From Anaerolineae bacterium (GTDB lineage Bacteria; Chloroflexota; Anaerolineae; Aggregatilineales; Aggregatilineaceae): a stretch of DNA of 41,498 nucleotides. Positions 1-7,786 of this stretch are shown here, one piece after another (position 1 is the stretch's first letter; each line of letters starts with the position of its first letter). The notes under the pieces were generated by a model. It did not search any database and was not told the DNA's origin. It saw only the letters and a list, made by a program, of their open reading frames with translations. The DNA is taken from the NCBI GenBank assembly GCA_016930015.1, contig JAFGHR010000049.1:1-41498 (forward strand). The letters run 5' to 3'. Made by a program: the position numbers and the translations under genes.

Positions 1-11
1 GGAGGGGAGGG

Positions 12-43
12 GCTAAGCGAAAGCACGCAAAAAAACGCTTAGC
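12..43. other. Hairpin at the window edge
   Basis: An 8-bp perfect inverted repeat (GCTAAGCG at 12-19, CGCTTAGC at 36-43) encloses a 16-base A-rich loop. It directly follows GGAGGGGAGGGG at the window edge, which resembles the right-hand part of the dispersed element described at 3819-4013. The hairpin may therefore be a terminator, or the tail of another, truncated element copy. The run of seven A in the loop would favour termination on the minus strand only weakly. Confidence 0.4.
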
Positions 44-54
44 TTAATGCGTAT

Positions 55-181
55 GCCCTAAATCCCCCTTCCAGCCAAGCTGGACGGGAGACTTGACAAC
101 GTGCAACCGGATGTTTTTTCCCCTCTATGGCTTGGCCGGGGAGGGGAGGGGCGTCAGGCATATTTTGATGCAATCACCCTG
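55..181 (+). repeat. MITE-like dispersed repeat, copy 1 (left end lost)
   Basis: This copy keeps the hairpin A block (CCAGCCAAGCTGG at 72-84 with C- and G-rich flanks), the ACTTGACAAC segment, the hairpin B block around 121-150 and a right terminal repeat, TTTTGATGCAATCACCCTG, ending at 181. The left terminal repeat seen in other copies is absent. A perfect 9-bp direct repeat, AATGCGTAT, lies at 46-54 and 202-210. It could be a target duplication, but it sits 20 bases beyond the expected right end, so this is uncertain. Confidence 0.65.
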
Positions 182-217
182 ATGCATCGCCCATTCTGTT
201 GAATGCGTATTTCACAT

Positions 218-246
218 TTGAGACACCGCCCGTATCGGTGTAGAAT
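218..246 (+). promoter_or_regulatory. Sigma70-type promoter for the TPR gene
   Basis: TTGAGA at 218-223 and TAGAAT at 241-246 are separated by exactly 17 bases. This is a good match to the vegetative consensus, about 95 bases before the TPR start codon. It lies just outside the right end of repeat copy 1. Confidence 0.6.
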
Positions 247-341
247 ACAACCAGGGAGCAGCAACAGGATCATACCGCCGCCCGGTTTATCTCCCCCACC
301 CCAGGCCGGTGCGCGATATGCAGGCTGTTTTGGGAGGGCCC

Positions 342-1499
342 ATGAACAAAACACTGCAAATCAGATTGCAGCAAATGGCCGGTCAGGCCGGTTCTGAACC
401 AGAAACCACCCTGCGCAAACTGGTTGTATTTCGCGGCGGCTTTACGCTGGATGCGGCGACGGCTGTGCTGCAAGTACCGGTTGACGATCACGGGCTGGAA
501 GACACGCTGTACACGCTGCGTACCTGGGGCTTCGTGACGGTCCAGCAAACCGGCCCTGATCAACACGCGCAGGATAAACATACCGCACGTTTTTTTATCG
601 ATAACTTGACCGCCGAACAGCTCCGCCAGGACGCCGCCGCCGTCACCGAGGCCGCCTACAAAACACATTTTGACTACTTCCTGGAATTAACACGCCATCA
701 CCAGGCCCAACGCGAGTATGCCGGGCTGGATGTTGAACTGGCTAACATAGAGGCCGCATTTGAATGGGTGTTGGGGGCCGGGGATGCTCAGGCGGCGCTG
801 TGGCTCGCCCAGGCCGCGATGGGCTTCCTGGCCGATCTGGGGCGGTACGAACAGCAGGCGGGCTGGTTTGATCTGGTGGTCGCGGCGCTGGCAAACCACC
901 CGGACCGGCGGTTGTGGGCTACGGCTCAAAACACACTGGGCGTGATTTTCCAGGAAAGACCAACCGGGAACCCGTATGATAACCTGTTACGTGCGCTGCA
1001 TGCCTACGGTGAAGCACTGAAATATCTGCCCCCCGAAACCGAGCCGGATGCCTACGCCATGCTGCAAAACAATCTCGGCGTAGCGTACCACAAACTGGCC
1101 GCTCACGAAGACCCAACCGCCAACCTGGAGCGGGCCATCACCGCCTTTGACGAGGCGCTCCGCTACCGCCCGGCGGATAACCTGCCGCTCGATTTTGCCG
1201 TAACACAAAATAATTTAGGCAACGTATACCGTGACCTGGCAGCCCATAACGCCCGTGAGGCCAATCTCCGGCGCGCGATAAACGCTTACAACCTGGCGCT
1301 CAAACACCGTACTGCCGACACCGCGCCCTATGCCTATGCACGGACACAAGCCAACCTGGGCATTGCCTGTGAAGAACTTGGTGATCTGGCGGGTGCGATA
1401 ACCGCGTGGCGTGAAGCCGAAATTCACTATCGCAGCCTGGGCCGGAACGAGGCCGCGGACGAGGTCGCAGGCTGGATTGCACAATCCAACAACCAGTAA
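342..1499 (+). CDS. TPR protein resembling the C-terminal part of a STAND/LuxR-type ATPase regulator
   Basis: The protein has 385 residues from ATG 342, chosen because GGGAGG at 332-337 precedes it by 4 bases; GTG 309 and ATG 318 are in-frame alternatives. The first 130 residues carry the pattern that follows the NB-ARC ATPase in AfsR/LuxR-type regulators: LRKLVVFRGGFTLDAA, then a short hydrophobic helix pair and LANIEAAFEWVL. The rest is a set of TPR-like repeats of about 44 residues; the motif QNNLGxxYxxLAAH is repeated around residues 230-320, and a last repeat follows. No P-loop, Walker B or HTH is present, so it cannot act as a full STAND switch. It probably serves as a cytoplasmic protein-binding scaffold or is a decayed regulator. 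Partner and ligand are unknown. A good promoter and a clean reading frame argue that it is still expressed. Confidence 0.75.
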   Translation: MNKTLQIRLQQMAGQAGSEPETTLRKLVVFRGGFTLDAATAVLQVPVDDHGLEDTLYTLRTWGFVTVQQTGPDQHAQDKHTARFFIDNLTAEQLRQDAAAVTEAAYKTHFDYFLELTRHHQAQREYAGLDVELANIEAAFEWVLGAGDAQAALWLAQAAMGFLADLGRYEQQAGWFDLVVAALANHPDRRLWATAQNTLGVIFQERPTGNPYDNLLRALHAYGEALKYLPPETEPDAYAMLQNNLGVAYHKLAAHEDPTANLERAITAFDEALRYRPADNLPLDFAVTQNNLGNVYRDLAAHNAREANLRRAINAYNLALKHRTADTAPYAYARTQANLGIACEELGDLAGAITAWREAEIHYRSLGRNEAADEVAGWIAQSNNQ

Positions 1500-1514
1500 T
1501 ACGCCCTGCGCGGC

Positions 1515-1547
1515 GTGTCCGGCTATGGCACGATGTTGCCCGGACAC
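1515..1547 (+). terminator. Possible terminator after the TPR gene
   Basis: GTGTCCGG (1515-1522) pairs with CCGGACAC (1540-1547) around a 17-base loop, 15 bases after the TPR stop. No T-run follows, so the call is weak. The rest of the gap to 1816 holds only a short GCATGC-A-GCATGC palindrome at 1668-1680 and no clear promoter. Confidence 0.35.
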
Positions 1548-1816
1548 AACCACAACCGTATAATGATCTGTCGTGACGACCGTTAAGAACCGTCATCGGG
1601 GGGAGCTTCCCTTATGCCTGGAATGTGAGTCCACAACAACGCGCCTGATTCTTCATGCCCGATCCGAGCATGCAGCATGCCCAGCAAGCGCACAACAATG
1701 AACTTTTTACGCGCGTAATTATTGTTTGGGAACGTTGCGAAAAGTGTTGTTTGTCAGGGATGTTGTCAGCCCAGTGGGGCTGCATGTGAGGATATGGGGA
1801 CGAAAGTGAAGGCATT

Positions 1817-2401
1817 ATGCGCTTGATATTGGTGCGTCACGGTGAAGCCGAACATCGCATAGGGACAAGCGGTGACAACCTGTATCTCACCGATCGCGGT
1901 AAGCGTCAGGTCGAAATGCTGGGGCAGTGGCTCCAGAGAAATGAAACGCACATTGACCAGCTGGTCACCAGCCCGCTGCTGCGTGCGCGTGAAACGATAT
2001 CGATTCTCAGCCGTTACATCAATGCGCCGGTTGAGGTTGATGACGACCTGCGCGAAACAAAACGTGACTTGTTGATGGAGCTGCCGCGCCTGGTTCATCC
2101 ATCGGACACCGGCCCACAGTATTATGTGTTACCTCACGACAACTTCTACCAGCGGTTTGCCGAGCAAACCCGGCGTGTGCTCAACCGCCTCATCGAAAAC
2201 CCATCATCCACACAAACCGTGGTGGTCGTGTGTCACGGTGGCACCGCCAGCACCATGATCCGTATGGTTTTGCGCTGCCATAATCTGAATATCTGGATGT
2301 ATTGCACAGCCATGCATTACCTGGACTGGCAGGACGGCCTGTGGGACATACGCGGAATCAACTATGCGCCGCACCTGCCCCCCGATATGCTGACCAAATA
2401 A
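1817..2401 (+). CDS. Histidine phosphatase family protein (phosphoglycerate mutase-like)
   Basis: The 194-residue protein starts MRLILVRHGEAEHR. RHG at residues 7-9 holds the histidine that is phosphorylated in this family. The second catalytic histidine is in VVVCHGG around residue 139, and an acidic residue typical of the family lies between them. The length fits a small cytoplasmic phosphatase of the GpmB/SixA/CobC kind. The substrate cannot be told from sequence: the candidates include sugar phosphates, phosphoproteins and nucleotides. GAAGG lies just before the start codon. It converges with the thioredoxin reductase gene, with 55 bases between their stops. Confidence 0.85.
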   Translation: MRLILVRHGEAEHRIGTSGDNLYLTDRGKRQVEMLGQWLQRNETHIDQLVTSPLLRARETISILSRYINAPVEVDDDLRETKRDLLMELPRLVHPSDTGPQYYVLPHDNFYQRFAEQTRRVLNRLIENPSSTQTVVVVCHGGTASTMIRMVLRCHNLNIWMYCTAMHYLDWQDGLWDIRGINYAPHLPPDMLTK

Positions 2402-2456
2402 GGCTGCGCCATAAAAATAATTACGCCCAAGCGGGAGATTTTTCCCCGGTTCAACC

Positions 2457-3674
2457 TTACATCACGGCCACGCGGGCCAAGTACTGGCGCATCATCAACG
2501 CGGCGGTTGCGCCTTCACCTGCCGCTGAGGCAGCCTGCTTGGTGCTGCCCGCGCGTACATCACCCGCTGCAAACACACCGGGGATGCTGGTTTCCAGGGA
2601 ATCACCGGTAACGATAAACCCCCATTGATCCGTTTTTAACGAATCACGGAACGGATCGCTGTTCGGGTCCATGCCAATCAGCACAAATACGCCGTCCGGG
2701 TGATCAATGCGTTCCGCGCCGGTCACGCGGTCACGGATGCGAATACCGGCCAGTGTGCGCTCATCGCTCACCAAAAATTCACGTACATCCTGATTCGTCT
2801 GCACATCGATCGCCGGGCAGTCCATCACTTTTTGTTGTAATACCACGCTGGCACGCGGCTTGTCCTCGTATTCCAGGATCGTGACGTGCCGCGCAAACTG
2901 GCAGATGTGGAGCGCTTCCTGAAAACCGCTGTTGCCGCCGCCGATCACAACGACGTCCCGATCACGGTAAAAGGGCGCGTCACACGTCGCGCAGAAATGA
3001 ATGTTGATACCGATCAGGCGTGATTCGCCGCGCACACCCAGGCGGCGGTAGTGGCTGCCGGTCGCCAGCAGCACCGTGCCGCCGCAGTATTCCTGGCCGT
3101 CCGCCGTGCGAACAATGCGGTAGGCGCCATCCTGATCCAGCCCGGTGACGGTCTGAGCCTGCAAAATCTCGACGCCGAACCGTTCCGCCTGGTGTCGCAA
3201 GCGCCGCGCCAGTTCTACACCGGCGATGCCCTCGTCAAAACCGGGGAAATTGTCCATCTGGCGGGTCATGCCCACCTGGCCGCCGATGCCGCTTTTTTCG
3301 ATCACGAGCGTTGACAGCCCTTCGCGACTGGTATAAATACCCGCCGTTAAGCCGGTGGGTCCGCTGCCAACGATGATCACATCATAATAATCACTGCTGG
3401 CTTCTGTGCGCAGCCCGACCTGCCGCGCGAGTTCGGTATCACTTGGCTCGACGAGCACCGAACCATCGGGGAAAATGATGGTCGGAATACTGCGCATCCC
3501 CTTATTGATGCGTTCGACTTCGGATATCGCTTCGGGGTGTTGGTCCACATCAATGTAGTCGTAGTGAATGCGGTTTTCGCCAAAGAACGTTTTGGCACGG
3601 CGGCAGTCGGGGCACCAGTTGGCGCCGTACATACGAATTGTGTCCGCCGCGCTGCCACTGGATGATTCGGTCAT
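2457..3674 (-). CDS. trxB: Thioredoxin reductase with N-terminal glutaredoxin domain
   Basis: The product has 405 residues. ATG at 3674 is preferred over an upstream in-frame start at 3818 because CAGAGGT precedes it at good spacing and the protein then starts directly at the fold. Residues 13-85 form a glutaredoxin/NrdH-like domain with active site WCPDC (C21, C24) and the cis-proline segment RSIPT at 61-65. Residues 97-405 form an FAD/NADPH disulfide reductase: GSGPTG (104-109) binds FAD, FCATC (C228, C231) is the redox pair, GGGNSG (245-250) binds NADPH, and FAAGDVR binds FAD near the C-terminus. The fusion suggests NADPH electrons pass via FAD and the CATC pair to the tethered CPDC dithiol, making a self-contained disulfide reductase for cytoplasmic targets. 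Direct intramolecular transfer is inference. The upstream gene on the same strand is separated from it by repeat copy 2. Confidence 0.93.
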   Translation of the reverse strand: MTESSSGSAADTIRMYGANWCPDCRRAKTFFGENRIHYDYIDVDQHPEAISEVERINKGMRSIPTIIFPDGSVLVEPSDTELARQVGLRTEASSDYYDVIIVGSGPTGLTAGIYTSREGLSTLVIEKSGIGGQVGMTRQMDNFPGFDEGIAGVELARRLRHQAERFGVEILQAQTVTGLDQDGAYRIVRTADGQEYCGGTVLLATGSHYRRLGVRGESRLIGINIHFCATCDAPFYRDRDVVVIGGGNSGFQEALHICQFARHVTILEYEDKPRASVVLQQKVMDCPAIDVQTNQDVREFLVSDERTLAGIRIRDRVTGAERIDHPDGVFVLIGMDPNSDPFRDSLKTDQWGFIVTGDSLETSIPGVFAAGDVRAGSTKQAASAAGEGATAALMMRQYLARVAVM

Positions 3675-3818
3675 GGATACACCTCTGTTGTGCAGGATAC
3701 TGTGGTATCGAGAGTGTACGAAAAACCAGCAGGAGACAGCAAGCCCTATCCCGCCAATCTCCGGCATTCGCTCGCCAAAGAACAGGTTAGGCCGCGCTTG
3801 AGAGAAGGTATCAGGCAA

Positions 3819-4013
3819 CAGGGTAATCGCTTCAAATGGATGATTGGGCTTTTGAGCAACGCCTTCCCCCTATTTCCCCCTTCCAGCCAAGCTAGACGGG
3901 GGACTTTTTTTGTGCGATCGGCTGCTTTTCCCCTCCATGGCTTGGCCGGGGAGGGGAGACCGGGCGTAGCTCGGCGGGGAGGGGCGTTTTTGGTTTTTGA
4001 AGCAATAGCCCTG
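3819..4013 (+). repeat. MITE-like dispersed repeat, copy 2 (complete)
   Basis: This 195-bp copy lies between two minus-strand genes. The left end reads CAGGGTAATCGCTTCAAA (3819-3836). The right end, read on the other strand, is CAGGGCTATTGCTTCAAA, giving 15 of 18 positions matching. Inside are hairpin A (CCCCC/GGGGG with CCAGCC near 3880-3903), hairpin B (CCCCTCC with GGAGGGG near 3932-3957) and hairpin C (CCGGGC/GCTCGG near 3959-3976). ATCAGGC occurs on both sides (3810-3816 and 4015-4021), consistent with a target-site duplication. No coding capacity is seen. Confidence 0.8.
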
Positions 4014-4057
4014 CATCAGGCGAAAATCAACATACACTACCGGTTCAAGCGCAGGGA

Positions 4058-4900
4058 TCACGACACGTCCGGGGCAACCACCGCCAGCATATCGTCCAGA
4101 ATCACGCGCAGCCGCCTGCCATACGGATTCGCGGCGTTGCGCTCTGCTTCCGGCGTCCACTCGGCCACCCCGTCACGTATATCACGGGCATCGGGCAGCC
4201 GCATCCCCAACAACCGGTGACGCATATACAGCAGCATGACGCGATAATCCGGGGTAACGGTGTGCTCACCGTGATCGGGATCAACCGCCGCCGCCAGCGC
4301 GATACGCGCCGCATCAACATTCACCGCCAGGAAATAACCCCACGCCACAAGAATCTGCACAAATACCGGATCGTAGGCGCTGTTTACGTGCTGCTCCAGG
4401 TATTGGGCCGCTTTGTCAAACTTGCCCTGGATGAGCCACGCGTCAAACAGCGCACACCACGCAAAATCACAAAACATGCGGGTCGGCACGTCTTCTTTGC
4501 CAGATGTCCCGGTCCGTGTTAACGTGTCAAGCGCCTCATGGGCCAGCGCTTCCGCCTCGTCGCTGTGACCCAGGTACGTGTGAGCCGCCGCCAATACCAG
4601 CGCATTTTCGACCGACCGGTCGTTATCCTGGTCACGGCGCTGCTGGGCCGCGTCCAGTACGGCTTTCGCGTCCCCATCCTGAATTTCCTCAAGCGCCTGC
4701 ATCAGCCGGTGTACGTGACTCATCGCCCGGTCACGCAGCCGGATCAGGCCATAGAGCGCCAGACCGGCGGCTGAAAACACAACCATCAATGCCACCAACA
4801 CCGACTTGGGCGGCAGTAGAATCACTACAGCCAACACCACAGCCAGCAGCATTGTCAGGAAAAACAGCGTTAACAGGCGAGAGACTTGCTCATCCATCAT
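4058..4900 (-). CDS. Membrane protein with TPR-like cytoplasmic domain
   Basis: This is a 280-residue protein. Two hydrophobic segments (about residues 8-30 and 33-54) anchor it. They are followed by a long soluble part with helical-repeat character, for example ALVLAAAHTYLGHSDEAEAL around 115-135 and a second pair near 160-205. The pattern suggests TPR/Sel1-like protein binding next to the membrane. No enzyme motif is visible and I do not recognise a named family. The start has two adjacent ATG codons and only a weak GAAATGAG ribosome-binding site. It points towards the thioredoxin reductase gene but the two are separated by a repeat insertion, so co-transcription is uncertain. Confidence 0.6.
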   Translation of the reverse strand: MMDEQVSRLLTLFFLTMLLAVVLAVVILLPPKSVLVALMVVFSAAGLALYGLIRLRDRAMSHVHRLMQALEEIQDGDAKAVLDAAQQRRDQDNDRSVENALVLAAAHTYLGHSDEAEALAHEALDTLTRTGTSGKEDVPTRMFCDFAWCALFDAWLIQGKFDKAAQYLEQHVNSAYDPVFVQILVAWGYFLAVNVDAARIALAAAVDPDHGEHTVTPDYRVMLLYMRHRLLGMRLPDARDIRDGVAEWTPEAERNAANPYGRRLRVILDDMLAVVAPDVS

Positions 4901-5024
4901 GCGCTCATTTCAACAGGGCCACAACGCCAACCGCCAACGCCCATTGGCGGCAAAACACAGGACAGGAAGGGTTGATTGTATAACTGATGTGATTGTACGG
5001 CGAACGGCCACCAAACAACAAAAC

Positions 5025-5061
5025 CGGGCCGGACCCCCGTCTGTATGCAGGGTCCGGCCCG
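5025..5061 (-). terminator. Rho-independent terminator of glgP
   Basis: A perfect 12-bp stem (CGGGCCGGACCC at 5025-5036 with GGGTCCGGCCCG at 5050-5061) encloses a 13-base loop. On the minus strand it is followed by GTTTTGTTGTTTGG, a T-rich tail. It lies 28 bases beyond the glgP stop. The remainder of the gap down to 4901 shows nothing firm. Confidence 0.82.
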
Positions 5062-5089
5062 CTATAGGCACCGTATGGCCCACCACATG

Positions 5090-7669
5090 TTACATGTTGG
5101 CCCACACAATCATGTTAGTCAACAACGGGTTGGGCAGGTCTTCATGATTCGGCAGGACGCGGACCGAAAAGCCGCGTTTACCGGTGGTCGGATAGCGCAG
5201 CATCGTCATAAACTCATGGACATCACTTTCTTGATCGCCGTCCGAGCAGCATGTCATATCACGCGTTTCACCGACCACGATCTGACCGCGTGTATCGAGC
5301 GCACCATAATATAACTGAACGCTCACATCGCCGGGTTTGAGCTTGCCCAGTTTCACCCAGGCGTGTACGGTCAATTCCTCGTCCACTTTGAGTGTTTCCG
5401 GCTCAATCACCACACGTTGAACAGCAACGGATTTCCAGTTTTTACGAACTTTCTGGCTCCACTTGGCGTAGGCTTGCCCGCGTGATAGGTCGGGACGAGT
5501 CAGGCCGTTAAACCGGTCACGGCTGGGGATGTAGTATTCTTCGGTATACTCGCGCACCATGCGATACGAGTTAAAGAAGGGGGACAACTTGCGCATACTG
5601 GCCTTGATATGGGCGAGCCAGTCGCGCGGCAGTCCGTCACGTCCTCGGACGTAAAAACACGGGATAATGTCTTTTTCCAGCATATTATACAGCGCCTGGG
5701 CTTCAATGAAGTCTTGCAGGTCCCATTCATGCTGTTCGTATTCTTCACCACTACCGATCGCCCAACCCAACGACGGCTCATACCCTTCGGCCCACCAGCC
5801 GTCAAGAATACTGGCGTTGAGGCCGCCGTTATAAATCGCTTTCATCCCGCTGGTACCGCTGGCTTCATGCGGGCGGCGCGGTGTATTCAACCACACGTCC
5901 ACACCCTGCACCATGTAACGCGCCACACTGATATCATAGTTTTCCAAAAACACGATAGCGTGACGGAATTCCGGCAGTTCGGCAGTCTTGACGATTTCCT
6001 TAATCAACTCTTTGCCAAGATGATCGTGGGGATGCGCTTTACCGGCAAAAATGAACTGTATGGGGCGGTCAGGATCATTCACCAGGCGTGAGAAGCGTTC
6101 TTTGTCACGCAGCAGCAGGGTCGCGCGTTTGTACGTGGCAAACCGCCGCGCAAACCCGATCGTCAGCGCGTCCGGGTTGAGCACTTCGAGCGCGAACTGA
6201 ATTTCCGACTGCGGCGCCCCGCGTGCCTCAAGCTGGTCGTGCAGTTTTCTACGTGCAAAAGCTACCAGCCGTTCGCGGCGGCGTTCGTGAGTGCGCCACA
6301 ATTCGGCATCGGGAATCCGGTCGGCATCCCACCAGACTTCGGGCAAATCGGGATCATCACGCCAGACCGGATCAAGGTAACGGTCATACAACCCGGCCAT
6401 TTCGCCGCTGATCCAGCTTTGAATATGGATGCCATTCGTCACCGCGCCGATCGGGATTTCGTGTTCAGGAATATCAGGGAACATCCACTGCCACATGCTG
6501 CGGCTCACCGAGCCATGAAGTTGGCTTACACCGTTGGCCGCGCCGGACAACCGCAGCGCCAACACCGGAAGGCTGAACAGGTCAAAGCCACCCATGTTTT
6601 CGCGTCCCAGGTCGTGGAATTCCTCACGCGTCAGGCCCAATTCTTTCCACATTGACGGGAAGTGCTCATCAATCAGGTCATAACCAAACCGTTCCAGGCC
6701 AGCAGATACCGGGGTATGAATGGTGTAAACATTTCCGGCAGTGCAAATATCTTTCGCCTGCCAGAAGTCCATGCCCGGACTTTCCTTCATCATGCGGCCT
6801 ATGCGTTCCAACGCCAGAAATACACTGTGCCCCTCGTTCATGTGGCACACCGTGGGTGACATGTCGAGCGCTTCGAGCAGCCGCATACCACCGATACCGA
6901 GCAAAATTTCCTGGCGGATACGCGTGCGCTGGTCACCGCCGTACAAGCGGTCGGTCAGGTCTCGAATGCCTTCGACATTGCCACCGTGGTTGCTATCCAA
7001 CAGGTAAAGCGGAATACGGCCTACCCGTACTTTCCAGACGTAGACTTTGGCTACAAATTCGGCAATCGGCACCTCGATAACGAGCGGACTCCCATCGGCG
7101 TCAAACACCCGCTGAACCGGCAGGTTGGCATAATCGTTGATCGGGTATGACTGCTGTTGGTAACCATCGGCATTCAGATATTGGTGGAAGTAACCTTCTT
7201 CATAAAGCAGGCCGATCCCGACCAGCGGCAAACCCAGATCAGAGGCGCTTTTCAGGTGATCGCCGGACAGCACACCCAGGCCCCCAGAGTAATTCCGAAG
7301 GCAGTCGGTCAGTCCATATTCCATCGAAAAGTAAGCAATATAGGGTTTTTCGAACTCACCATAATTGCGCCGGTACCATGTGCGCGCTTCAGGACTCATG
7401 TATTCATCATACATGCTGCACACACGGTCGAGATGCGCCAAAAAAGCTTCATCCTCGGCGGCGGCCTGTAATGCGTCCTGGCCAATCAACCCAAGCATCC
7501 AAACGGGGTTGCGCCCGGTCTGCTCCCAAAGATCCCGGTCTAACCGGCGAAACAGTGCGATAGTCTCATGATCCCACGACCACCGCATGTTGTATGCCAG
7601 TTCCGCAAGGCGTTCTAGGATAGGCGGCAGATTGGGAACGATATCTACCGTCGCGACAGGTTTGACCAT
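5090..7669 (-). CDS. glgP: Alpha-glucan (glycogen/maltodextrin) phosphorylase, short form
   Basis: This 859-residue enzyme releases glucose 1-phosphate from the non-reducing ends of alpha-1,4-glucans in the cytoplasm. The N-terminal 100 residues match the DUF3417 region of the bacterial/archaeal short phosphorylases (NLAYNMRWSWD-like, here LAELAYNMRWSWDHE at 21-35). The body has SGGLGVLSGDHLK (128-140), the MNEGHS segment (277-282), FARRFATYKRA (506-516) and the cofactor loop EASGTSGMK (602-610), where K610 is the expected PLP lysine. GGLNASILDGWW follows, as in the TIGR02094 group rather than classical GlgP. All key elements look intact. It has its own promoter region at 7704-7778 and a strong terminator, so it is likely monocistronic. 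With the GH57 transferase at 20542 and phosphofructokinase at 16627 it would feed storage glucan into glycolysis. Confidence 0.95.
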   Translation of the reverse strand: MVKPVATVDIVPNLPPILERLAELAYNMRWSWDHETIALFRRLDRDLWEQTGRNPVWMLGLIGQDALQAAAEDEAFLAHLDRVCSMYDEYMSPEARTWYRRNYGEFEKPYIAYFSMEYGLTDCLRNYSGGLGVLSGDHLKSASDLGLPLVGIGLLYEEGYFHQYLNADGYQQQSYPINDYANLPVQRVFDADGSPLVIEVPIAEFVAKVYVWKVRVGRIPLYLLDSNHGGNVEGIRDLTDRLYGGDQRTRIRQEILLGIGGMRLLEALDMSPTVCHMNEGHSVFLALERIGRMMKESPGMDFWQAKDICTAGNVYTIHTPVSAGLERFGYDLIDEHFPSMWKELGLTREEFHDLGRENMGGFDLFSLPVLALRLSGAANGVSQLHGSVSRSMWQWMFPDIPEHEIPIGAVTNGIHIQSWISGEMAGLYDRYLDPVWRDDPDLPEVWWDADRIPDAELWRTHERRRERLVAFARRKLHDQLEARGAPQSEIQFALEVLNPDALTIGFARRFATYKRATLLLRDKERFSRLVNDPDRPIQFIFAGKAHPHDHLGKELIKEIVKTAELPEFRHAIVFLENYDISVARYMVQGVDVWLNTPRRPHEASGTSGMKAIYNGGLNASILDGWWAEGYEPSLGWAIGSGEEYEQHEWDLQDFIEAQALYNMLEKDIIPCFYVRGRDGLPRDWLAHIKASMRKLSPFFNSYRMVREYTEEYYIPSRDRFNGLTRPDLSRGQAYAKWSQKVRKNWKSVAVQRVVIEPETLKVDEELTVHAWVKLGKLKPGDVSVQLYYGALDTRGQIVVGETRDMTCCSDGDQESDVHEFMTMLRYPTTGKRGFSVRVLPNHEDLPNPLLTNMIVWANM

Positions 7670-7703
7670 GTTCTGAACTCTCCTGCTGAACCCAGTGGCA
7701 GCC

Positions 7704-7730
7704 TTTGTAAACGATGTCAGTTCATGTCAA
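7704..7730 (-). promoter_or_regulatory. glgP-proximal promoter with inverted repeat
   Basis: On the minus strand a perfect -35, TTGACA (7730-7725), lies 15 bases before TACAAA (7709-7704). An inverted repeat, TCAGTT-7-AACTGA (7717-7735), covers the -35, which is a typical place for a repressor site. The short spacer makes the promoter less certain than the operator-like symmetry. Confidence 0.45.
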
Positions 7731-7749
7731 ACTGACTAAACTGATGTTT

Positions 7750-7778
7750 AGCATAACAAGCCGCTGGCAATTTGCCAA
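7750..7778 (-). promoter_or_regulatory. glgP-distal promoter overlapping a palindrome
   Basis: On the minus strand TTGGCA (7778-7773) and TATGCT (7755-7750) are 17 bases apart. The -35 is embedded in the perfect palindrome TGGCAA-T-TTGCCA (7765-7777). It lies immediately after the MFS gene stop and would drive glgP separately from that gene. Confidence 0.5.
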
Positions 7779-7786
7779 TTTACCGA

